64,000 bases of DNA from Psychrobacillus psychrotolerans (GTDB lineage Bacteria > Bacillota > Bacilli > Bacillales_A > Planococcaceae). Position numbers and translations under genes: made by a program. Below the pieces are notes generated by a model, which was given only the letters and a program-made list of their open reading frames with translations, was not told the DNA's origin and did no database searches. The DNA is taken from the NCBI RefSeq assembly GCF_900115805.1, contig NZ_FOXU01000007.1, positions 141,418 through 205,417 on the forward strand. The letters are read 5' to 3'. Of the stretch, positions 25,703 to 34,929 are shown piece by piece (positions within the stretch are counted from its first letter, which is position 1; every line of letters begins with the position of its first letter).

Positions 25703-27017
25703 ATTTCATCCCTCCTAATAATTCAGGAGATATGGGAATCCAACTTCCACTCTCTAAGTAATACCAGGAAGGTTCTAAATTGAAGTGAGGTTGAGTCTCA
25801 TCTCGAGATAAGTAATATCCTATTATGACATCATCTATAGTGTCCGTATTAATATCAGTTGCATTAGATAAAAAGTCATAAACAGACTGTCCTGAAGCTA
25901 GCTCTACTTCCCGTGTTTTAAAAGGGACAGCAGCAGCAAGTGTATAAAGAGGATGATAATATTGATACACTCGCTCAACTCCCCACTTCTGAGAGATTTC
26001 CGTTGATATCTCTCTACCAAAAACCGGTAAGTCTGCAAAATACAACTGATAGTTAATTTGACTATTGTCAGTGTTCATTCTGTAATACCGATAGTCATCT
26101 GTCCATCCGTTATGCTCATTGACAAAGTTCAAGCTATTTTGAATGAGATCTACTGGGACCCCTGGATTATCATTCTCCGAAGCAGGATGTACATAGCCAA
26201 AACTTCTACTATTATAATTCACTCTCATTAATGCGCTATCATCGGTGAATTGCAGTTCGTTCGTACCAACTGAATTACTTCTCACTAAGCTTGGGTTATT
26301 GAACAGAGCATCTTTGAATTTTTCTGATTCAATCTCTTTAATAGAATAGGTATAACTCAAGATTTTTTCTGGTGACGATGAAACGTATAATGATAATTTA
26401 TTGTCTGTAATTATTTCATTATATACTTGCATTTTTTCTGTGTACTTTAAAATACGATCCGTAAATCCTGATTTATTTACCTGTTCTGCGGTCGCTGTAT
26501 ACATCTTCTGTTGTGATGTACTTATAAAATACAAGTTCATATGCTCCGGAGCTTCCTCACTCCAATCGATTATTAATCGATTAAAATAAGCATCCGGAAA
26601 AGCCGGATTTGCAAATTTTAAGGTCGTGCCTAAAACCTCTACAGGAACATCCGCCGCAAAAAACAAACTTGCACGATTAGGCTTTTTGATAAACTCATTT
26701 ATTTGATCGGTATTTAGTTTATTACTAGCTAATTCGACCGTTTGAATTTCCCAATTTTTCATATTGTCGAGTATAAACTCAATAGGCTTACTGTTAAAAG
26801 ACCCTTTTAACTCACCTTCTTGACTTATAATCATACGATAAGGTTTAATAACGTCTTCCATTTTCTTTTTTTGAGCAATGGATATATCTACAGTGGTTCC
26901 TTCGCTTGTTTGAATAACAGGAGAATATGTCCAGATAGCAAAAGTTAATGTAAAGCTAAGGAAAATAAGTAAGACCAGAACAACTGATTTTAATTGCTCA
27001 ATATATTTCAATCCCAC
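25689..27017 (-). CDS. walH: WalK regulator WalH (YycH)
   Basis: A 442-residue protein with one N-terminal span (about residues 10-30) and a long extracytoplasmic region of the YycH family. With WalI it holds WalK activity in check in B. subtilis. The start (GTG 27017, or TTG 27011) overlaps the end of walK and follows GAGGAAGGTGA. Fourth position in the wal operon order R-K-H-I-J puts identity beyond real doubt. Confidence 0.93.
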   Translation of the reverse strand: MGLKYIEQLKSVVLVLLIFLSFTLTFAIWTYSPVIQTSEGTTVDISIAQKKKMEDVIKPYRMIISQEGELKGSFNSKPIEFILDNMKNWEIQTVELASNKLNTDQINEFIKKPNRASLFFAADVPVEVLGTTLKFANPAFPDAYFNRLIIDWSEEAPEHMNLYFISTSQQKMYTATAEQVNKSGFTDRILKYTEKMQVYNEIITDNKLSLYVSSSPEKILSYTYSIKEIESEKFKDALFNNPSLVRSNSVGTNELQFTDDSALMRVNYNSRSFGYVHPASENDNPGVPVDLIQNSLNFVNEHNGWTDDYRYYRMNTDNSQINYQLYFADLPVFGREISTEISQKWGVERVYQYYHPLYTLAAAVPFKTREVELASGQSVYDFLSNATDINTDTIDDVIIGYYLSRDETQPHFNLEPSWYYLESGSWIPISPELLGGMKYGLE

Positions 27018-28831
27018 TCACCTTCCTCTTCAGTTAAAATATCTAGTGTGAAGAAAATAGTCGTTCCTTTCCCTTCATCGCTTTCTGCCCAAATTTTACC
27101 GCCATGGGCCTCAATCATTTCCCGGGCAATTGCTAAGCCTAGGCCTGTACCACCCATTGATCTTGCTCTCGCACGATCCACTCTGTAGAAACGATCAAAG
27201 ACTCGATCTACATTTTCAGATGGAATCCCCATACCATCATCAGAAATCATAACTTTTAAGATAGAGTCTGAAACTACTACACCAAACCGTATGTTGCCTC
27301 CATCTGGAGAATACTTAATAGCATTTGAGATAATATTATCGATTACTTGTGTTAACTTATCTGTATCAATATCCACGTAATAAGCATTGTCAGAAAGCAT
27401 TCGTACGAAGCTTACATGATCTGACTTGGAAAGTTCAAATCTATCAATAATTCTGTTGAAAAATTGATTGAAGTTAACAATTTCTCGGTTCAAATCATAA
27501 TCTCTACTATCCATTTTAGATAATTGGAGTAAGTCATTTACTAGTCGAATCATTCTTTGTGTTTCTGTCTGAGTTACCTGTAAAAATGATGGAGCAATTT
27601 CTTCATCTTGCCAAGCACCATCAGCCAAAGCTTCTAAATAACTACTCATTGTTGTAAGAGGTGTACGGAGTTCATGAGACACGTTTGCTACGAACTCTCT
27701 TCTTTCCATATCAACTTTTTCATGTTCTGTATTGTCATGTAATACTGCTATTAATCCGTTGACAAAACCAGTTTCTTTTTGAATGACCGAAAAGTTGGCA
27801 CGTAAAATAAAAGGTCTTTCTTTTGAGCTTAAATCCAAATTAATTGCTTCTTTTAAATGGATTAAATCTTCGAATGAGTAGACTGGATCTATTCCAAGTA
27901 CAGATATGATTGGACGATTTAAAGCCATTTCTCTTGGTATACGTAATAGTCTAAGAGCCGGATCGTTTATAAGGATAACCCTACCTTTACGATCCGTTGC
28001 TATTACCCCGTCAGTCATGTTGGTTAAAACAGATGCTAGCTTTCTACGCTCTGCTTCCGTTGTTGATTGAGCTTCCTGTAATCTATTCGTTAAATGGTTA
28101 AAGGCAATTGCCAGCTGTCCGATTTCATCATTACCATAAACTCGTACTTTTCTAGAAAAGTTCCCTTTTGCCATTGCTTGTGCTTGTCTTCTCATATCGG
28201 AGATAGGACGTGTAATAGTCTGGGCAATTAGTATCCCTAATATTACTGTAATGACTAATGCTACTGCGGTACCTCCAGCAAGTATTCGATTAATTTCATT
28301 CATTTGACCAAAAACATTTTCAATATTAGACTCTACATATAATGTTCCAATTACTTCACCCTTATAAATAATCGGTGTAGCTAAATTCCAAATTCTATTT
28401 GTTGTTTCTCTATCTACCGATATATTATTAAAGGTGGCTTCTGCCGTAATGGATTTTCGAACTAAATCATCCATTGATCGTTGGCCAACAATCGATTGGT
28501 TGTTTGAATCTGAGGTTGCTAATATCTGATACCTAGCATCTATAACACGTACTTCTTTAATATCAATTGAATTGAGACCAGACAAAATAGAATATAAACT
28601 TTGTTCTTTTGTTTGGTCTTCTTCGCTTCGTACTTTGATCATTTCTTCCCGGGCACTATATTCTATTAAGCTAACACGATCGGATATAGAGTCTTGAAAG
28701 TTTTCTCTCAGTGTTATTTCTAGTTCACGAACAAAATATAACCCTATAATTTGCATCGCAATAACAATAAGTAATACATAAATCAGCACAATCTTAACGT
28801 GAATCGATTTAAAGTAGCCAACTTTTTGCAT
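27008..28831 (-). CDS. walK: Essential cell-wall sensor histidine kinase WalK
   Basis: A 607-residue kinase: membrane span 1 (about 12-32), extracytoplasmic PAS-like domain, span 2 (about 183-203), HAMP (about 205-255), cytoplasmic PAS (about 265-370), HisKA with His386 in NVSHELRTPLTT, and HATPase with NAIKYSP, DDGMGIP and GTGLGLAIA. It senses wall/lipid II state at the septum and phosphorylates WalR, controlling autolysins; the system is essential in most Firmicutes. ATG after AGGAGTAGAAGGA, five bases after walR. Confidence 0.97.
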   Translation of the reverse strand: MQKVGYFKSIHVKIVLIYVLLIVIAMQIIGLYFVRELEITLRENFQDSISDRVSLIEYSAREEMIKVRSEEDQTKEQSLYSILSGLNSIDIKEVRVIDARYQILATSDSNNQSIVGQRSMDDLVRKSITAEATFNNISVDRETTNRIWNLATPIIYKGEVIGTLYVESNIENVFGQMNEINRILAGGTAVALVITVILGILIAQTITRPISDMRRQAQAMAKGNFSRKVRVYGNDEIGQLAIAFNHLTNRLQEAQSTTEAERRKLASVLTNMTDGVIATDRKGRVILINDPALRLLRIPREMALNRPIISVLGIDPVYSFEDLIHLKEAINLDLSSKERPFILRANFSVIQKETGFVNGLIAVLHDNTEHEKVDMERREFVANVSHELRTPLTTMSSYLEALADGAWQDEEIAPSFLQVTQTETQRMIRLVNDLLQLSKMDSRDYDLNREIVNFNQFFNRIIDRFELSKSDHVSFVRMLSDNAYYVDIDTDKLTQVIDNIISNAIKYSPDGGNIRFGVVVSDSILKVMISDDGMGIPSENVDRVFDRFYRVDRARARSMGGTGLGLAIAREMIEAHGGKIWAESDEGKGTTIFFTLDILTEEEGEWD

Positions 28832-28836
28832 TCCTT

Positions 28837-29541
28837 CTACTCCTGTTCAGGACTTCTTAAATAATATCCTACACCTCTTCTAGTTACGATATAGGTAGGA
28901 TGACTTGGGCTATCTTCAATTTTCTCACGTAGACGTCGAATTGTTACATCCACTGTACGCACATCCCCAAAATAGTCATACCCCCAGACCGTTTGTAGTA
29001 AATGTTCGCGAGTCATCACTTGTCCTATATGTTTCGCCAAATAATGCAATAACTCGAATTCTCGATGTGTAAGCTCGATTGTCTCTTCTCTTTTTAACAC
29101 TTGATAAGCATCTGGCTGTATCGTTAGTGGACCAATAACAATGTCATTTGTCACTACTTCTGCATCTTCTTGAATAGTTTGGTGTCTGCGCATATTCGCT
29201 TTAACTCTAGCAATTAATTCTCTTGTACTAAATGGTTTTGTTACATAATCATCAGCACCAAGTTCTAAACCAAGTACTTTATCTATCTCTGAATCTTTTG
29301 CTGTTAGCATGATTATAGGGAAATCATATTTTTTTCGGATTTCTCTACAAACTTCCATTCCATCTTTGTTAGGAAGCATAATATCCAATAACATTAAGTC
29401 AGGTTGATCTTCCTCCACCTTTTTTAATGCCTCATCACCATTGTAGGCACAAACTACTTGATACCCTTCTTTTTTCAAGTTAAATTGCAGTATGTCTGCA
29501 ATTGGTTTTTCATCATCTACAACTAATATTTTTTTACTCAT
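28837..29541 (-). CDS. walR: Essential cell-wall response regulator WalR
   Basis: A 234-residue OmpR/PhoB-type regulator. The receiver holds the acidic pair at 9-10, phospho-acceptor Asp53 ([10 protein letters not shown]) and Lys in VTKPF. The winged-helix domain has the WalR-like [21 protein letters not shown]. It binds TGTWAH-N5-TGTWAH repeats upstream of autolysin and wall genes. ATG after AAGGGGAA. First gene of walRKHIJ. Confidence 0.97.
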   Translation of the reverse strand: MSKKILVVDDEKPIADILQFNLKKEGYQVVCAYNGDEALKKVEEDQPDLMLLDIMLPNKDGMEVCREIRKKYDFPIIMLTAKDSEIDKVLGLELGADDYVTKPFSTRELIARVKANMRRHQTIQEDAEVVTNDIVIGPLTIQPDAYQVLKREETIELTHREFELLHYLAKHIGQVMTREHLLQTVWGYDYFGDVRTVDVTIRRLREKIEDSPSHPTYIVTRRGVGYYLRSPEQE

Positions 29542-29599
29542 TTTAAATTCCCCTTTTTCTATTATCTATATTTATTTTAAGTAATTTTTTTTAATAATA

Positions 29600-29627
29600 A
29601 TCATATCTACTTTAACATTGTTTTAAA
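29600..29627 (-). promoter_or_regulatory. Candidate promoter of the wal operon
   Basis: On the - strand TTTAAA (29622-29627) and TATGAT (29600-29605), 16 bp apart, about 60 bases before the walR start. The -10 is good, the -35 weak. Confidence 0.5.
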
Positions 29628-29657
29628 CTTCCTGCATCCCTGACAGGTCATGGCCCC

Positions 29658-29734
29658 ATAATTCGACTCACTTTGTCGAATTATTTCCCAGGAAATTTAA
29701 TAAAGTGCAAATTCCGCCAGTGGGGATTTGCACT
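29658..29734. repeat. Two inverted repeats flanking a Noc-like site
   Basis: ATAATTCGAC / GTCGAATTAT (29658-29684, perfect 10-bp stem) and AGTGCAAAT / ATTTGCACT (29704-29734, perfect 9-bp stem) stand between the M23 gene and walR. Between them lies a Noc-site-like 14-mer. Neither has a T-run in the - direction, so they are not obvious terminators. Confidence 0.6.
29683..29696. promoter_or_regulatory. Candidate Noc-binding site
   Basis: ATTTCCCAGGAAAT differs from the B. subtilis Noc consensus ATTTCCCGGGAAAT at one central base. The noc gene is in this window. Confidence 0.55.
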
Positions 29735-29748
29735 CTATTTTACTTGGA

Positions 29749-29780
29749 TAAAAAAGAGACAGTCCATATTACGACTGTCT
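29749..29780 (-). terminator. Terminator of the M23 peptidase gene
   Basis: GAGACAGTC and GACTGTCTC form a perfect 9-bp stem eight bases after the stop, followed by six T on the - strand. Confidence 0.9.
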
Positions 29781-29788
29781 CCTATATA

Positions 29789-31267
29789 TTATTGATTTAA
29801 TACAGTTAATGGGTTAATCGTCACACCATTTTTCTCCACTTCGAAATGGAGATGAGTTCCTGTAGAACGTCCAGTGCTTCCCATTACACCAATTTTAGTG
29901 CCGGTTGGTACTACTTGACCTACTTTTGCAGAAATAGAAGACAGATGAGCATAAGTTGTTTTGTATCCGTTTTGATGGTCAATGATTACACGGTTGCCAT
30001 ATGTCCCATCCGAACCAGCAGCAACTACTATTCCATTATCTGCAGCTTTTATCGTAAACCCACTTGGTCGTGCAATATCAATGCCTTCATGTTGGCGCCC
30101 CCAACGATGTCCCATTTTACTAGAAATATATCCACCTTCAGCTGGCCAAGCGAACACACCCGAGCCGCGTGAGGGAATTACTTTCGTTCCTTTTAAAACG
30201 ATATGATCTTTTGGCTCCACAAGCATTGTCTCTTCAATAACAGATTGCCCAACTTGTACCCCATTCACTTTACTAATTAAGTATGTCGCCTCTTTTTGAC
30301 CATCCGAGCCTTCTTGTTTTACCTTCGTATCGCCTTTATACATATCTTCTGTTTCTTCTACTTTTTTTGTATGTAACATAGTTTCTACAGCCTTTTTCTC
30401 ATACTGTACTTCTATATTAATAAGTGGTTTTAAGACTGTAACGTTTAACTCTTGACCTACTTGTAATACGGTAGAATCTGTTATCCCAGGATTAAGTGCC
30501 ATTAGTCCAGCAGATGTTAAACTATGCTTGTCAGCAATAGTTCCTAATACGTCACCTGTAGCAACTGTATATAACTCTTTTTCTAAAGTTCCTTCTAAAA
30601 GAAGTTTCACGGCATCGTCTGGTGAAACAATCTGACTAGGATTTGTTTCTACTGTCACCCCTGATACCTTTTCTTTTATTATTAAATTAGAAATACGAGT
30701 TTCGTTTTCTTTTAAGTCGGGTAAAGTGTCACTAGTATTATTTCTAGCTTCCAGTATATTTAATTCTGCTTCTGAAACAAAGTGTAATTTTAGTTTTCTT
30801 AGAGCCTCGTTGTAAGCATCTAAGTCTTTGACGTAGACTGCCATCTCGTCATTGATCGATAATGCAAATGCTTTTGCTTCTACTTCTACTAAGCTCTCAA
30901 GCTTTTGAAGAGTAGCTTTATCATCAGTATTAGGAGTAAAAACTTGTTCCGGTACTACCGATAACTTAGATCCAGCCGTTAAAGACAAATCCTTAAACTG
31001 GGAGCTAGATTCTTCAACCTTTTTGTTAAGCATTGACTGTACTTTTGTTTGATCCGAAACGGCCCCGACATATTGACCATTCGTATATATATGGTATATT
31101 TCTTTTAATGTGCTGCTCTCACTTTCTTTTGCAAAAGCCATATTAAATGAAATACTTGAGATAAGTAAAACTGATACGGCTGCTTTTTTCACCATATTTG
31201 ACTTTCCGTTTGATAGAACATTCAGTTTTGATAACTTTTGTTCCTCATTCTTACTTTTCAAAAACAT
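29789..31267 (-). CDS. LysM-G5-M23 peptidoglycan endopeptidase
   Basis: A 492-residue secreted or membrane-tethered wall hydrolase. A hydrophobic segment at about residues 28-45 (AVSVLLISSISFNMAFA) is a signal peptide or anchor. A LysM repeat (about 233-278, YTVATGDVLGTIADKHSLT), a G5 domain (about 285-362) and a C-terminal M23 LytM domain follow; the zinc motifs HRWGRQHEGIDIA and THLHFEVEKNG are complete, so it should be active. It lies between purA and walR, a common place for such a gene in Bacillales, and hydrolases of this kind are typical WalR targets. ATG after GGAAGGGG. Confidence 0.92.
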   Translation of the reverse strand: MFLKSKNEEQKLSKLNVLSNGKSNMVKKAAVSVLLISSISFNMAFAKESESSTLKEIYHIYTNGQYVGAVSDQTKVQSMLNKKVEESSSQFKDLSLTAGSKLSVVPEQVFTPNTDDKATLQKLESLVEVEAKAFALSINDEMAVYVKDLDAYNEALRKLKLHFVSEAELNILEARNNTSDTLPDLKENETRISNLIIKEKVSGVTVETNPSQIVSPDDAVKLLLEGTLEKELYTVATGDVLGTIADKHSLTSAGLMALNPGITDSTVLQVGQELNVTVLKPLINIEVQYEKKAVETMLHTKKVEETEDMYKGDTKVKQEGSDGQKEATYLISKVNGVQVGQSVIEETMLVEPKDHIVLKGTKVIPSRGSGVFAWPAEGGYISSKMGHRWGRQHEGIDIARPSGFTIKAADNGIVVAAGSDGTYGNRVIIDHQNGYKTTYAHLSSISAKVGQVVPTGTKIGVMGSTGRSTGTHLHFEVEKNGVTINPLTVLNQ

Positions 31268-31365
31268 GATAAAGCCCCTTCCAAACTATATATAAACTTT
31301 TACTTCATTTCACGCTACTCTAATTTAACATATTTGAAATGAAGATGTGTAGGATAACAGGACGT

Positions 31366-31382
31366 TGTAAAGAAACTGTAGT
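31366..31382 (+). promoter_or_regulatory. Possible WalR-type direct repeat
   Basis: TGTAAA-N5-TGTAGT resembles the TGTWAH-N5-TGTWAH WalR site with one mismatch. It lies about 100 bp upstream of the M23 gene but in the opposite orientation, which weakens the case. Confidence 0.25.
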
Positions 31383-31578
31383 ATTACTTCCATATACTAG
31401 TTATTTTTTACATTTTTTATAATAAAATAATCCTTTTAACCTATTGCCTCTATTTATATAAATTAGTAATCTCCAAAATATTCATATATTATACATATAC
31501 CGCCAAATATCTTTGTTATATTTGTCATAATAGAAGACTTATATAATAGCGAATTCCCGAATTTCTACATTAACAGAC
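31383..31578. other. AT-rich gap between purA and the M23 gene
   Basis: With the flanking sites this completes a 355-base spacer. It is very AT-rich and must carry the promoter of the M23 gene, but several -10-like TATAAT and TATTAT runs make a single choice unsafe. No RNA gene was seen. Confidence 0.4.
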
Positions 31579-31617
31579 AAAAAACCGTCATAAAGCATGC
31601 TTTATGACGGTTTTTTT
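31579..31617. terminator. Strong bidirectional terminator after purA
   Basis: AAAACCGTCATAAAGC pairs with GCTTTATGACGGTTTT, perfectly palindromic, with A and T runs, five bases beyond the purA stop. Confidence 0.95.
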
Positions 31618-31622
31618 GCTTA

Positions 31623-32909
31623 TTATTTCCAAACACTTGTAATGATGTTTGTTTGAGTGCGATCTGGACCTACTGAGAAAATCGAGATTTGCACACCTGT
31701 AAGTTGTGAAATTCGTTCCAAGTAATGACGAGCTGTTTCAGGAAGTTCATCAAGTGATTTACACTTAGTAATGTCTTCACTCCAACCTGGCATCTCTTCA
31801 TAAATTGGTTCACATTCACCTAAAATACGAAGGTTAGCTGGATACTCTGTGATTAATTCATCTTTATATTTATAAGCAGTACATATTTTAACGGTATCTA
31901 ATCCAGTCAAAACATCAATAGAGTTAACAGTTAAATCAGTTAACCCGCTTACACGACGTGCATGTCTGATAACTACTGTATCAAACCAACCAATTCGACG
32001 TGGTCTGCCAGTAGTTGTCCCATACTCTTTACCAACTTCACGGATTTGATTTCCAACTTCATCAAATAGCTCCGTAGGGAAAGGACCATCACCTACACGT
32101 GATGTATAAGCTTTACAAACTCCTACTACATGACTGATCTTGGTTGGACCTACTCCTGCACCAATTGTTACTCCGCCAGCTACTGGATTGGAAGAAGTTA
32201 CAAACGGGTAAGTACCTTGGTCTATATCCAACATAACTCCTTGTGCACCTTCAAATAATACACGACGACCATCATCTAATGCGTCATTTAATACCTTTGA
32301 AGTATCTGTAACGTACTTAGCAATCTCTTGTCCATAACCATAAAACTCTTCTAAAATTTCTTCTAATGTAAAGCCGTCTGTTTCATAAAACTTCTCAAAC
32401 ATTCTATTCTTTTCTTGTAAGTTAAGTTCTAACTTTTCTTTAAATACTTCGTAATCCAGTAGATCTGCAATACGGATTCCTACACGAGCAGCTTTGTCCA
32501 TATAAGCCGGTCCAATACCTTTACCTGTAGTACCGATTTTATTTGCTCCTCTACGAGCTTCTTCAACTTCATCTTGTTTTAAATGATATGGCAGAATAAC
32601 ATGCGCACGATTTGAAATGCGTAAGTTTTCAGTTGTAACACCACGATCATGTAATCCCTTTAGCTCTTTTACAAGCGCTCTCGGATCCACTACCATTCCG
32701 TTTCCTATAACAGAAATTTTATCTTTATAGAAAATACCTGAAGGAATTAAGTGAAGCTTGTAAGTTTCTCCTCCAAAAATAATCGTATGACCTGCATTAT
32801 TACCGCCTTGGTAACGTGCGATTACTTCTGAGTGTTCGGATAGAAAGTCTGTGATTTTCCCTTTACCTTCGTCTCCCCATTGTGTTCCAACTACTACTAC
32901 TGATGGCAT
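31623..32909 (-). CDS. purA: Adenylosuccinate synthetase
   Basis: A 428-residue enzyme that joins IMP and aspartate using GTP, the first committed step to AMP. The GTP-binding loop is [11 protein letters not shown], with the catalytic Asp13 and His41 (GGNNAGHTI); [13 protein letters not shown] and [14 protein letters not shown] C-terminal residues (GPDRTQT) bind base and substrate. ATG after GGAGGTGCTGGCAA. Single gene with a strong terminator, in its usual Bacillales place between dnaC and the wal region. Confidence 0.98.
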   Translation of the reverse strand: MPSVVVVGTQWGDEGKGKITDFLSEHSEVIARYQGGNNAGHTIIFGGETYKLHLIPSGIFYKDKISVIGNGMVVDPRALVKELKGLHDRGVTTENLRISNRAHVILPYHLKQDEVEEARRGANKIGTTGKGIGPAYMDKAARVGIRIADLLDYEVFKEKLELNLQEKNRMFEKFYETDGFTLEEILEEFYGYGQEIAKYVTDTSKVLNDALDDGRRVLFEGAQGVMLDIDQGTYPFVTSSNPVAGGVTIGAGVGPTKISHVVGVCKAYTSRVGDGPFPTELFDEVGNQIREVGKEYGTTTGRPRRIGWFDTVVIRHARRVSGLTDLTVNSIDVLTGLDTVKICTAYKYKDELITEYPANLRILGECEPIYEEMPGWSEDITKCKSLDELPETARHYLERISQLTGVQISIFSVGPDRTQTNIITSVWK

Positions 32910-33000
32910 TTGCCAGCACCTCCGTCAGACATTTTGTATGTCCTGATTCAAACATTGTTATTGTACCAATCTAAGTGTCCTTAGTCAACTGATTTAATGC

Positions 33001-33047
33001 AAAAACACGAACAGAAAATGTGTAAGCGCATTTATCGTTCGTGTTTT
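33001..33047 (-). terminator. Terminator of the dnaC operon
   Basis: AACACGAAC and GTTCGTGTT form the outer stem, AAATG and CATTT an inner stem; a T-run follows on the - strand. About 65 bases after the dnaC stop. Confidence 0.82.
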
Positions 33048-33111
33048 AGATATAAAGTTCTATTTTCATTATAAATTATTAATGAAATTTTAAGTTCTTG
33101 CTCTTTTCTAA

Positions 33112-34467
33112 TTATGCAGGTGGTGCTTGGTGTTGACTCCAATCAATATTAACGAATTTGTTGAACTCTTTAACGAATGCAAGTGTAACTGTTCCAGTCG
33201 GACCATTACGTTGTTTTGCAATAATGATTTCGATCATGTTCTGATTTTCGGTTTCTTTGTCATAATAATCTTCACGGTATAGGAAGGATACAATATCCGC
33301 ATCCTGCTCAATAGAACCAGATTCACGTAAGTCAGACATCATCGGTCGCTTGTCTTGACGCTGCTCCACTCCACGAGATAGCTGAGACAGTGCAATAACA
33401 GGAACCTGCAGTTCACGCGCTAAGCCTTTTAATGATCGAGAAATTTCTGATACTTCTTGTTGACGGTTAGCTTGGCTTCCACCACTACCTTGTATTAACT
33501 GTAAATAATCAATTAGAATCATTCCAAGTCCGTGCTCTTGCTTCAAGCGACGACATTTAGCTCGAATTTCATTAACTCGAATACCAGGAGTATCATCAAT
33601 GAAAATTCCTGCATTTGAAAGACTTCCCATTGCCATTGTTAACTTGCGCCAATCTTCGGTTGTCAATGCCCCGGTACGGAGTACTTGAGCATCTATATTC
33701 CCCTCCGCGCAAAGCATACGCATGACTAACTGTTCTGCACCCATCTCTAAACTAAAGATTGCTACATTTTCATCTGTTTTGGTCGCTACATTTTGCGCTA
33801 CATTTAGTGCAAATGCAGTTTTCCCTACAGATGGACGGGCAGCTACAATGATTAAATCATTTCGTTGGAAACCAGCTGTAATTCGATCCAAATCACGGAA
33901 CCCTGTAGCTATACCAGTAACATCACCTTTTCTTGTATGAAGTTTTTCTATATTATCGTATGTTTCCACTAAAACGTCTTTAATATGCTCGAAATCACCA
34001 GCATTTTTGCGGCTGGCAACTTCCATCATTTTACGTTCTGCTTCTGCTAACAATGCTTCTACTTCGTCTTCCCGAGTAAAACCATCTTCTACTATGGTAG
34101 TTGCTACTCGGATTAAACGACGTAAAATAGATTTCTCTTCTACAATCTTGGCGTAATATGCTATATTTGCTGCGGTTGGAACGGCGTTAGCAATCTCACT
34201 AATATACGAAATGCCACCTACATCTTCTAATTCCTTCTTAGCAGAAAGTTCTTCCGTCACGGTTACAACATCGATTGCCTTCCCTTTGTCGCTTAAATGA
34301 AGCATCGTCTGGAAGATTTTTTGATGTGCTACACGATAAAAATCTTCAGCTAGTAAGATCTCGCCTGCAGTAATTAATGCCTGTGGTTCTAAAAATATTG
34401 CTCCTATAACAGATTGTTCGGCTTCTTGGTTATGTGGCGGTACACGGTCCAACATTGGATCGCTCAT
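33112..34467 (-). CDS. dnaC: Replicative DNA helicase (DnaC of Bacillus, DnaB family)
   Basis: A 451-residue hexameric 5'-3' helicase. The N-terminal domain (PHNQEAEQSVIGAIFLEPQAL) contacts primase; the RecA-like domain has Walker A ARPSVGKTAF, Walker B MILIDYLQLI, and the KGLARELQVPVIALSQLSRGVEQR block of DnaB helicases. ATG after AAGGAGAGAGG. Downstream of rplI by 12 bases, in the operon yybS-gdpP-rplI-dnaC. No intein or insertion. Confidence 0.98.
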   Translation of the reverse strand: MSDPMLDRVPPHNQEAEQSVIGAIFLEPQALITAGEILLAEDFYRVAHQKIFQTMLHLSDKGKAIDVVTVTEELSAKKELEDVGGISYISEIANAVPTAANIAYYAKIVEEKSILRRLIRVATTIVEDGFTREDEVEALLAEAERKMMEVASRKNAGDFEHIKDVLVETYDNIEKLHTRKGDVTGIATGFRDLDRITAGFQRNDLIIVAARPSVGKTAFALNVAQNVATKTDENVAIFSLEMGAEQLVMRMLCAEGNIDAQVLRTGALTTEDWRKLTMAMGSLSNAGIFIDDTPGIRVNEIRAKCRRLKQEHGLGMILIDYLQLIQGSGGSQANRQQEVSEISRSLKGLARELQVPVIALSQLSRGVEQRQDKRPMMSDLRESGSIEQDADIVSFLYREDYYDKETENQNMIEIIIAKQRNGPTGTVTLAFVKEFNKFVNIDWSQHQAPPA

Positions 34468-34479
34468 TTACCTCTCTCC

Positions 34480-34929
34480 TTACGCTTCTTCTGCAACAAG
34501 AACTTTTAATGTTGCTACAACTTCATGATGAAGTTTCACAGGAACATTAGTATATCCTAATGCTCGAATTGCATCATCTAATTCCATTTTGCGTTTGTCT
34601 AATTTTATACCATGTGACTTTTCTAATTGAGAAGCAATTTGTTTTGTTGTAATTGAGCCAAATAGTCGACCATCATTTCCAGACTTTGCTTTTAACTCTA
34701 CTGTTAATTGCTCTATTGTTTCTTTTAATTGTTGTGCATCTGCTAGCTCTTGAGCTGCTTCTTTTTCTGATTTTTTCTTTTGCCCTTCAAGAGCACTTAA
34801 TGCAGCTGCATTTACTTCTACCGCTAATTTGTTTTTTAGTAAAAAGTTGTGTGCATAACCATCTGCAACATTTTTAACCTCGCCTTTTTTCCCTTTACCT
34901 TTTACGTCTTTTAAGAATACTACTTTCAT
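34480..34929 (-). CDS. rplI: 50S ribosomal protein L9
   Basis: A 149-residue protein of the large subunit. The N-terminal L9 domain is classical ([36 protein letters not shown]), followed by the long connecting helix rich in Glu, Lys and Ala, and the C-terminal rRNA-binding domain. Its ATG overlaps the gdpP stop by four bases (ATGA), so it is translationally coupled. Confidence 0.98.
   Translation of the reverse strand: MKVVFLKDVKGKGKKGEVKNVADGYAHNFLLKNKLAVEVNAAALSALEGQKKKSEKEAAQELADAQQLKETIEQLTVELKAKSGNDGRLFGSITTKQIASQLEKSHGIKLDKRKMELDDAIRALGYTNVPVKLHHEVVATLKVLVAEEA

Noticed and set aside
33010..33040. cre-like TGTAAGCGCATTTA near dnaC
   Set aside because: It lies inside the terminator hairpin downstream of dnaC, where its arms are explained by base pairing.
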